Source: Climacium dendroides
Lineage: Eukaryota; Streptophyta; Bryopsida; Hypnales; Climaciaceae
Reading direction: 5' to 3'
Length of the DNA: 64,000 nucleotides
Assembly: GCA_950106755.1 (NCBI GenBank)
Contig: OX467086.1
Location: forward strand, 17,316,001 to 17,380,000
Part shown: one piece after another, positions 22,556 through 31,588 of the stretch
Numbering within the stretch: the stretch's first letter is position 1
Layout: every line of letters begins with the position of its first letter
Notes under the pieces: model-generated
What the model saw: the letters and a program-made list of their open reading frames with translations, nothing else
Told to the model about the DNA's origin: nothing
Database searches by the model: none
Program-made: the position numbers and the translations under genes

Positions 22556-25003
22556 TGTCGTGTAGAGAGGAGCACGCTTAGAAAACACACAAGGTGTCTG
22601 GCTGCACGTTGATGAGTGAAGTTGGGTAAGTCTTCAAAACTCGAATCTTCTCTTGATCTTCACTTGAATCTTTGCTTGAATCTTCACTTCTCTTCTGTTG
22701 GCCTATCCTGTGGCTGGCTCTATAGGGCCAAGGGTAAAGGTGTGTGATAAAAAACAAGGCTTCGGACGTGTAAAACGGGACGGCCACCACGAGTGACCGT
22801 CCGGATGATGGGCTCCTAAACTTCAAACCTACGATGACCAGGAAGCGCCTTTCATCGGTGGGAACAACATAAAAGATCGACCATGTGGGCCATTAACCCC
22901 ACTTCATCGCCACAAACACAAAATGAAGCGCTTACTGGATAACCACGACTCGCAACAGTTTTACAATGCAGAAATTGAATTTTCAACTAGCCTCCAAAAC
23001 CGGCTGGGAATAACAGAAATGAAAGCGAGCCACAACCCACAACACAAGGCTAGGTCCTCGGCATGTACGGCCTTTGAATCTTCAAGTCTTCAAAAGAATC
23101 CAAAGAACCTCAAAGAATCTCAAAGAACACTAGAGAACTTCTCCTCCCACTAGCTGCGACCTTCTTTCTAGTGCCACAGATGGCTTAAATCTCCAAATGC
23201 TTATTGTAATAACATTTTGGAAAGATAATTTTACAAGGAAAACACCCTACAAATCTCAACTCTATCTAAACTACTGTCCAAAAGTTATTAGAGTGCAAAG
23301 TAGAGGTTCCTTAAATCCCTTGGCAACCAACTACTGCCTCTATATTTTTCTATAACTTTTGAACTACAAATCCAAATTGCAAGTGTGATAGCAATTTAGA
23401 ATCCCCAAACTAATATACACAATCTCAGAAAGTTTCATGAGAAACTAAGACTCTGTCCAAAAGTTATTAAGGAACAAAGTCTCGGATTTCTAAACTATGA
23501 AGGCAACACTCCTTCCTATCTTCTACACTCTATAATTTCTTTAATAAGAGTTCAAATGAAGTGATTGAACTCATTATGGATAGGAAATTCTACAAACTAA
23601 CTCTACAAGAAATTTCAAAGACATATGAAAAACACACCCAAAATTGTGGTCGCTTCAAATCACGGCCTTCCTCCTTCCAAACTCCAATTTTCCTCCAAAC
23701 CTTCAACTCCTCATAACTTTCTCTTCCAAACTCCAAACCAGATGAGTGATGACTCTTTAAAAAGCTACTACAATGATATACAATCCCTCCAAATCTCAAG
23801 ACAAGATGAAAAATAATCCAAAAGTTATGACTCAAAGAAGTCTCTGCTCTTCTGAATGGAAGGCCTTAGGTCCTCTCAACTTCAAAACTCTATATCTTTT
23901 GATTTACAAGTCCAAATTTAATTTTCAAGTACAATTTGGAAAGGTCTAATCACAAGGAATCAAATGCCAAATTTTCAATTCCAAAGATTCAATGCTCAAT
24001 GAGCTACATCAACCCGAAGTTCGGCTTCAAACTTCCCATAACACTCACACACCAAACTCTCTCCACACACTCTAAGGAATCTTTTCCTAACTTTCTTCCC
24101 CCATCTAAGGTGAGAGGTAGTGGCACTTCAGCCCATGCCCCTACTAAGGCCCACCTAACACTTTAGCCACTTTCCCATTCACACTCCCTTCAAACTATAA
24201 TCCTTTCAACTAAAATACTAACCCCAGTTTCATTTCTAACTCAAACAATCACCCATTGTGATTTAAATAAATACCCAATACATAAGTAGAAGAACTAAAA
24301 CATAACAAATATCAACTAGAAGTAAAAACTAGAAGTAAAAAAACAAAGCCTCAATCAAAGCTTCATTCCATTTGTAGAAACTTGAGAATACGTTTGACGG
24401 CCATGGCAACATATTCAGCACGCTCAGCCTTTGTCAAAGGGTTTACAGGCCCTTCCAACCATCGTTGGTGGCCACGGCTACCCTCCACCGGTCGACACAT
24501 ACAAAAATAATGATCTTCGTTCTTGCCTTCATAACTCGCCTCGAACGTCACTTCACGAGTGCCTGGTTCAACACATCCAACTTGGAGTAAGATCACCAAT
24601 GCTTGAGTATCAGCATCAAGATTACCGTGCCATCGCCGCTCCACACGAGGTTGTTTGGGTGGTTGAGACAGTCCAGCTTCTTCTCGAGGACGTCAAAGAT
24701 CTCACAGCAGTAGAGGTTGCTCCGGCAGTTGCGATAGTGAAAGATCAAGCTCAACGTCCGGTTGAGGCTCTTCATCTTGAGACTCAGAAAAAACCCTCCA
24801 ATTCGACATTTGAATTGCAAAGTAGAAAACAAACTCACTAACAAAATTGAATACAGCTCTATAGCAAATCTATCCACTTAATACATCTTCGTAGGATAGC
24901 GTCACCTTCAAGCTTCTCAACCTTAAAGCGTCGCTATGAAGTTATTGAAGAAAACATATAATAATATGCTTTTTTACAATATGTACTAATTTACATCAGG
25001 ACA
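22556..25003 (-). mobile_element. TGTCGTG-family transposon, copy 2 (nested)
   Basis: 2448 bp on the minus strand. Plus-strand ends are TGTCGTGTAGAGAGG and ATCAGGACA. Exact 4-bp duplications ACGT lie at 22552-22555 and 25004-25007. The uninterrupted array unit at about 22361 reads GCGTTCACGTATCTCAGG, which shows the pre-insertion site directly. This is the best boundary definition of the family: TGTC to GACA, no long terminal repeats. Confidence 0.8.
24363..24809 (-). pseudogene. TGTCGTG-family 148-codon frame, broken (copy 2)
   Basis: It is the same length as the copy 1 frame, starting MSNWRVFSESQDEEPQPD and ending ILKFLQME. Two TGA codons fall near residue 40, one of them at the position of the TGA in copy 1. 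The C-terminal half is intact and nearly identical in protein to copy 1. The domain is unknown. Confidence 0.6.
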
Positions 25004-25007
25004 ACGT

Positions 25008-25217
25008 TTCTCAGGTTACCTTCCATTCGAGTTCAGTTTTGTTTTTTTAGAGATGAGCTGATGATCATCTTCTATGAACGATTGTTTGCTTCCCTTTAGA
25101 GAACATCAATTACTTCCAAGTTATCCTCGAGTCGAGGATAACCAGGGACACTTCACAGGTACCTATGAAGTCTGGATAGCGGTGATGTATCCCAGGTTAT
25201 CCTCGACTCGAGGATAA
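25008..25217. promoter_or_regulatory. Palindrome-bearing tandem array, left gene (part 2)
   Basis: Continuation of the 22030-22551 array beyond the nested transposon. It has perfect palindromes at 25121-25141 and 25197-25217. Confidence 0.65.
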
Positions 25218-26297
25218 CCTTGACTTTTCCTGTGAACTTGAGTGGACCATTGTGTGAAAACCCTAATTGCCGCATCTAAACCCTAAATGCTTGCATGATG
25301 GAATGAATTAGTTTTTTGTTTCTGTACTTCAGTGGACAAACCTGGGAGTTGGAAGGCTCCTCCTGTCAACTTTAAACTTCAGATGCTCAACGTACCCTTC
25401 AAATTCTAAAAATGCCATGTACAGTGCAATTTCATTAGAGAAATGTAAGGTTCACGACATGGAGACAATGTGAATATGCAGAATTCAAGTGGCAAACCAT
25501 GCAAGACACTACGAACTACAACCTGGAATCCAAAACGGGTACTAAAGGTCTTACACTGCTTACAGAGGTATCCTCACATCTCTATAAATTTGAATTCAAA
25601 TTAAAACAAGTGAAACTACAAAATTGAACACCCTCAAGTCCTCAACCACAATAGGAAGGGTTCACAAACTGAATTTACCTGTACTAGAAGGAGAGATTGG
25701 GAGCAGCTATCGCAAACTCCTGGCTTGACGCTGCTTCAAGAACAGGTGATGGCGCTTGTCAATTTCAACAATCTTGTGCCCCTCCCTTCTAGACGGTGGC
25801 ACCTAAACCCTAAACATGATCAATCAAACAATCAATAAAGCAAACAATCGGCCTGAACAACAAGTGTTCACAAATGCAGAAGTAGAAGCCCACAAAATCA
25901 TCAGCGCTCATAAATACAGCGTGTTGGAAAACAATCGCTCCCAAATACAGATCTAAACCATTCTACTGGGACCAGTGTGGCACACAGAAGCTGGAGCCCA
26001 CAACAGCATGAGCACTCAGGAAAACAAACATAAGCGCTGGAAAAACAATCGCTGCGAAACAAAAGTAGAAGCCCGCAAAAACAAGCACGCACAAAAATAT
26101 AAGCGCTCCCTAAGCACTCAGAAGCAGTAGCCTTCAAAAACAAGCGTACAAAAATTGATAAACATTATCCTTGAACTTGTAAAAGCACTCAGTCACTCAC
26201 TGTACACCCTAAATCAACTTGTAGGATGGAGTTCATAGGTCACGACATCAACCTCATACCTTGCAAAGCACCGGAAAACCAGATTGAAATCACAAAA
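25218..26297. other. Element interior without a recognisable gene
   Basis: I see no coding pattern. There are diverged internal repeats around 25870-26130 (AAGTAGAAGCCC, AACAATCGCT, CACAAAAATA in changing order). Confidence 0.45.
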
Positions 26298-26420
26298 CGG
26301 ATTGTTGTTGCTCCTAATTGACCTCGCAACGGATTGTTGCTGCTCCCAATTCAACTCGCAACAGATTGTTGCTGCTCCCAATTGAGCTCGCGGTTTGTAG
26401 CAGCTCCCGATAGAACTCGT
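26298..26420. repeat. About 38-bp tandem repeat
   Basis: Three to four units of the type CGGATTGTTGCTGCTCCCAA followed by TTCAACTCGCAA. Confidence 0.55.
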
Positions 26421-26699
26421 GGAATGAAGCCAAGCCTAAACCCTAAAACTCGCGGAATGGAGCTCAGCTTCCTCACCCTAAACCCTCACTGCACTTGCGA
26501 AATGGAGCTCACAGAACTCACACATCCCTTGCAAACCTCCATGCACCGATTGAAAACGCAATCGCTCACAATTTTAGCAACCCTAAAATGAGGACGTTGC
26601 ACACAACTCACGCAAACGAAATCGAGAGACGCACCGCAAAAGTCACAGCATTTGCAAACTTGCGCCGCCCGAGGAGGTCGACGACGACTCCACGAACCT

Positions 26700-26912
26700 C
26701 ACGCTCGGCATACCCGAACGTAGTCCTGCATTCCCGAACCTCATGCTCGACATACCCGAACGTAGTCCTGCATTCCCGAACCTCATGCTCAGCATACCCG
26801 AACGTAGTCCTGCATTCCCGAACCTCGCGCTCGGCATACCCGAACGTAGTCCTGCATTCCCGAACCTTGCGCTCAGCATACCCGAACGTAGTCCTGCATT
26901 CCCGAACCTCCT
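26700..26912. repeat. 42-bp minisatellite, about five units
   Basis: The unit begins GCTCGGCATACCCGAACGTA and continues GTCCTGCATTCCCGAACCTC AT. A 42-bp period keeps the frame, so both strands show an open frame with a 14-residue repeat (plus strand: NVVLHSRTSCSAYP). The open frame (26495-26959) is probably only a by-product of the repeat. Confidence 0.75.
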
Positions 26913-27090
26913 ACGGTAGTACCCAAACCTCCCCTTACAACACCCGAACCTGCCCATGATTTATCTAAGGTAGAAGGTCCTGAAAGCGTTGACCTAATGG
27001 AAATTAGGCCATTTGGAGATCTTGGAGGACTTTAATATATTTTGCCCTTTTTTGTAGTGGAAGAGAATTTAAAGATTTATTTATTTCATG

Positions 27091-27567
27091 TAAGGTAGAA
27101 CAGCCCATTACAGGCCAAATGGGGCGTTTGTCCTTAGTTCATTACTAAAATTTTTTACTTTTTTTCTCACATAAAGACAAGCGATAGAAATGGCGAGAGC
27201 AATTGAAAATATATTTTTTCAAGAAACTAAGTGTGAATTTCTTATGAATTTTTGAAGTGCTCAGCCCATCATGGCCTAAAAGACCCTAAACCTTCCATAA
27301 CCAACAAAAACTATATCCATAATACTCATCTTACTCACGTAATGCAGTCAAAATATTTTCTAACATGGAAGGTCTGGAAAAGTCACTTTTCACAGTGAAT
27401 TAACCCTAAAATGCTGGAAGTTCCTATTGCAGTCCCTAATCACCCCATTCCAGTTAGCTAAGACATTGATTGCAGTTAGAATCTACAAATCTGGAAAAGA
27501 ACTGTAATGGGCTCGTTCCTAGGGGTCCGTAATGGGTAAAAGGTCCATAATGGGTTGTTCTACCTTA
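27091..27567. repeat. Inverted-repeat-bounded segment, possible MITE
   Basis: TAAGGTAGAACAGCCCATTA (27091-27110) and its near complement ATAATGGGTTGTTCTACCTT (27548-27567) bound about 477 bp without coding signs. The same TTCTACCTTA motif recurs near 34853 inside the right end, so it may be an internal repeat of the 21-kb element. No target duplication is evident. Confidence 0.4.
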
Positions 27568-28883
27568 TATGCTTGCCCCAAAAAATAGCAGATGCAACCA
27601 ATGAACGAATGAAACGACAAGCCACTCTAGACAAGGTGGATTTTTCCTGAATTAAACATTTATTAAAAATTTATCACTCGTACTCATTTGGTCTACATGG
27701 GTGGAATGCTAAAAATGTGCTCTCTGTACCGAGAGGTACTTAGTGTGAAAAATACTCATGCATTTCTAAACCTTAAATTCTTTTTTATAGCTAAATTTTT
27801 TTCATTTCCAGTTTTTTTTTTCATTTTCTTTAATATTTCATTTGCTATTCATCATCTTATTTCAATCATTTGGACATTTTTAAGCCATTTTGTAGACCTT
27901 ACCAAATTTTGGTTCTTAATGTGAGTAAAGTCGATCATGATAGTGAACCATCTCACTTGTTTAATAGCCTAAAATCATCCACATGGGATGTTAGTTCCTC
28001 ATCACAAAAAGTTAATTCCATTTCAACACCCATGTGTAGTGCTTTAGAGCCTTTTGTAGGGGTGGTTCTTAATGCCTGAACCATTTTAGAGACTCCCCCT
28101 ATAAGCCTGGCCCAGAAGTTAAGTAGCCACTACAATGGATTATTGCATCCAAGATGGCCATCATAAAACCTTAAACGGTGATTTCAAGAACTAAAACACT
28201 TATAAAATTACTATTAATACACAATTTAGGAAGTTCTAAATTAATTTAACCACTTAGAAGAGACCATTCTATTTTGCGTAGTACACTATTTCGACTACCA
28301 TTCTATCTTTGTAAATGACTACACCACTTTGGAATTGAAATGTTTCATTCTAAAAACAAAATCAATTTTAGTAGTATATTCTGGACTTATTATTTAAGAT
28401 ACTAGTACGCTTAAGTCTTTAGTTCTTGTTAATTAGCCCCTAACCATGTTATGAATTAGGTGGGTACTAATAGAACTATGGATCTACTACTACTTTAGGT
28501 TGCATCTCATAACTCACAAGTCTTCAAATTTTGCAATTAATTCTGGTTTTTGTTGCTGTGGTCCACTTTTGAATCATACCCAAATAAATGATTATGACAC
28601 GTTAAGTCACGTTAAGCACTGAACCAAAAATATTATCAATGAGGAGGAGCTCATTTTTACACTATGCTTACATGATTCATAATGACCTATTTATTTTTGG
28701 TGTTTTTGGTTATTATTCTGGTTATTATATATTTAAGAAAAGGAGAATTTTAGAAGTGAAATATCTTATTTACACCACATTTTTTGGGTTTAAATGCCCA
28801 CAACGTAGAACATACCCCTAATTATATTATATTATCCAAAGCATGAACCCTTATCTTTAACCCAAGACTCCAGCTCTTCCCTA
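27568..28883. other. Element interior without a recognisable gene
   Basis: AT-rich sequence with no coding pattern, splice pairs or repeats that I could support. Confidence 0.45.
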
Positions 28884-29400
28884 AAAAATGGCAAATGAAT
28901 TGAGCAATACTATCTCCACATTTCTTTTCATCGCTATGGTATTCCAACACACTTACATAAAGAAAATAATGGGAGAGTAATTGAGCAACATTATCTCCCC
29001 ATTTTCTTTCATTCCTTTGGTATTTCATCACTCGTATATCACAAAATGGCAGATACATTGAGGAACACTATTTCCCCATTTTTTTCATCGCTACATTATT
29101 CCACCACACTTGCATGAAGAAATGGGAGAGTAATTGAGCAATACTATCTCCCCATCTTTTTCCATTCCTCAAGTATTCCACCACACATATGTGAATAAAT
29201 GGCAAATAAATTGAGCAACAATATTTCCTCTTTGTTTCTCATTGCTTTGTTATTCCACCACCCTTGCATGAAAAAATGGGAGAATAATTGACAAACGTGC
29301 ATTTCAAGTATTACACCAAACGTGCATGTATAAATAGCAAATAAATTCAACAATACTATTTTTTTTCTTCATTGCTACGTTATTCCACCAAACCTACATG
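28884..29400. repeat. About 76-bp tandem repeat, seven diverged units
   Basis: Units start near 28884, 28968, 29041, 29119, 29196, 29271 and 29331 with AAATGGCAAATAAATTGAGC or AAATGGGAGAGTAATTGAGC, followed by ATCTCCCCATTTT and TATTCCACCACACTTGCATG. The two starts tend to alternate, hinting at a dimeric unit. Confidence 0.6.
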
Positions 29401-29527
29401 AAGAAATAAAAGAATCTCTCCATTTTTGATCATCATTGCAACATTCTTCCATATTTGCATGAAGAAATGACAGAAGCATACCCCTTGAACCCTAGAACCT
29501 TCAAAATATTGAAAACCCATTTGTCAT

Positions 29528-29553
29528 ACCCTAAACCCTAAACCCTAACCCTC
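29528..29553. repeat. Interstitial telomere-type CCCTAAA tract
   Basis: Three CCCTAAA-like units in tandem, the plant-type telomere repeat. Too short to mark a fusion. Confidence 0.6.
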
Positions 29554-29639
29554 TAAAAATTCATAGCCTCAAAACCCTGAATCCTAGAACCCAAAAATGG
29601 ACTTGACAGAAAATAAGCCAACAAAAAAGGCCTAAAAAT

Positions 29640-29916
29640 ACTGAGCAATCGATGGGCACACGACCCGAGAAGTCAACCTAGTGGAACTACAGCAAAGAAT
29701 TCTGTGTAGGAACAAGCTTTTTTTGGAAAATGCATTGGTGGAGCCACATCTTTCTTGTAGAAAGTTGGCAAAAAATACTAAGCAATCGATGGGCTCAAGA
29801 CCCCAGAAGTCAACCTACCAGAACTATAGCAGACAATTACGTGTATGGACAAGTTTTTTTTGGAAAATGCATTGGTGGAGGCACATCTTTCTTGTAGAAA
29901 GCTAGCAAAAGCGCCT
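29640..29916. repeat. 138-bp direct duplication
   Basis: GAGCAATCGATGGGCACACG and AAGCAATCGATGGGCTCAAG start two adjacent copies. Both end in GGAAAATGCATTGGTGGAG, then CACATCTTTCTTGTAGAAAG. Confidence 0.7.
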
Positions 29917-30469
29917 TCAAGCGAATGACTGAACAGCCAAGAATCAAGGAGTTTGCAGGAAATTTGAAATTTGGAATTGCCCGCTAAAATGTTCCCGCTT
30001 TTTCCAACTTTTTGCCCATCTCCTGCCACGTGCATGTTCACTTGATAGAACTTGCCTTCCTCCACAAACACGCTGAGGTGATTCTTTTGTTGTTGCTATT
30101 CTCTTGCGCTTCAAGTGTATCCACATAGCACATTCACAAGTTCAGGTCTGCAATGATTTTTCTTCTTATTTGTGAGTTCTTAGAAAGAAGGTGTACATTT
30201 GTATTTAAATTAGTTGCCATTGATCTCGTTTGCTAGTGAGTTTGTTTTGCACATATTGATGTCAAGAAGTACGTGGTGCTAGTCGTTGAAGGTCCATGTT
30301 TGTGACATCTCAATGTATGAAGACGTTATTTTTCTCGAGTAAGCCTGGAGACTGTAGGAAATTGGTTATTCGTGCTGTTAGTGAAGAGGGTTGTAACACA
30401 ACGTTGTTTGCAATGCCCATTTTTTGCAGCATGAATTTCGGAGCATTTCATGGATAATTCCATTACCTC

Positions 30470-31385
30470 AAAACTGTCATTGAGGGTACTTATCGTTGAG
30501 TCGACGATAACAATGACCTCTTTGACTTCTGGTTATCGTCGAGTCGATGATAACGTAGTCAGATTTTTTCAATCGGCATTCCTAGCAAATGTGTAGCTAC
30601 TTCAATTTCTTCTGATTTCAAAGGAGAATGTGCATCGGGTTGAATTATTTGTTCTTCACATCCAACAAATCATGAAAGGAATTTCATTGAGGGTAGTTAT
30701 TGTTGAGTCAACGATAACTCTGCGTTCTTTGGCTTCTGATTATCGTCGAGTCGATGATAAAGTAGTCGAATTTTTGCAGTGGGCGTTCTTAGCAAATGTG
30801 TAGCTACTTTAATTTCTTATGATCTCAAAGGATAATGTCATCACATCCAACGAATCATGAAAGGAGTTTCCTTGTTGGTACATATCGTTGAGTCAACGAT
30901 AACTCTAAGTTTTTTAACCTCCGAATACCGTCGAGTCAATAAACCATAGACGAATATTTGCAATTAGCATTCTCAGCAAATGTGTAGCTACCTCAATTTC
31001 TTATGATTGCAAAGAAGAATTTACATTGGCTTGAATTATTTCTTTGTCACATCCAACGAATCAAGAAAAAAGTTTCAGTGAGGGTGGTTATTGTTGAGTC
31101 AACGATAACTCTGAGTTACTTGACTTCCTGTTATCATCGAGTCGATGATAACGTAGTTGAATTTTTGAATTTTTGCAATTAGCATTCTCAGCAAATGTCT
31201 AGCTACTTCAATTTCTTCTGATTTCAAAGGAGAATGTGCATCGGGTTGAATTATTTCTTCGTCACATCCAACAAATCATGAAACGAGTTTCATTGAGGGT
31301 ACTTATCATTGGGTCGTTGATAACTCTGAGTTTTTTGACCTGTGAATATCGTCGAACCAATGATAATGTCAACTATAAAAATAGT
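30470..31385. promoter_or_regulatory. Palindrome-pair tandem array upstream of the DUF7869 gene
   Basis: Five units of about 190-215 bp, each holding two palindromes about 20 bp apart. Positions: 30490-30510, 30533-30553; 30697-30717, 30740-30760; 30882-30902, 30924-30944 (degenerate); 31088-31108, 31131-31151; 31303-31323, 31346-31366 (degenerate). Between pairs the shared sequence is GCAAATGTGTAGCTACTTCA. The array ends about 200 bp before the ATG at 31589 and mirrors the array upstream of the left gene. Operator, enhancer or transposase-binding roles are inferred. Confidence 0.65.
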
Positions 31386-31588
31386 ATTTGCAACTTTGCA
31401 TTGAAAAGTACTTACTTAGAGGAAGATGAATGACTGAATCATAGCACAAATCATTGTATCATTGATTCAACAATGTTGTATTTGTAGGAAATTATGGACA
31501 CTTGATGCTATTGGTAAATATAGAGTATGTTTAGTTTCTAGTATACTATAAGTTGTTGTAGTAGAATATCTTTATCTTTGACTCAACA

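Noticed and set aside
22556..25003. LTR retrotransposon or TRIM based on TG...CA ends
   Set aside because: No direct terminal repeats, primer-binding site or polypurine tract found; ends are short inverted repeats and duplications are 4 bp.
26495..26959. 154-codon protein gene
   Set aside because: The frame exists because a 42-bp repeat preserves it; the other strand is open as well.
29528..29553. Chromosome end or fusion point
   Set aside because: Only about three telomere-type units; common in plant repeats.
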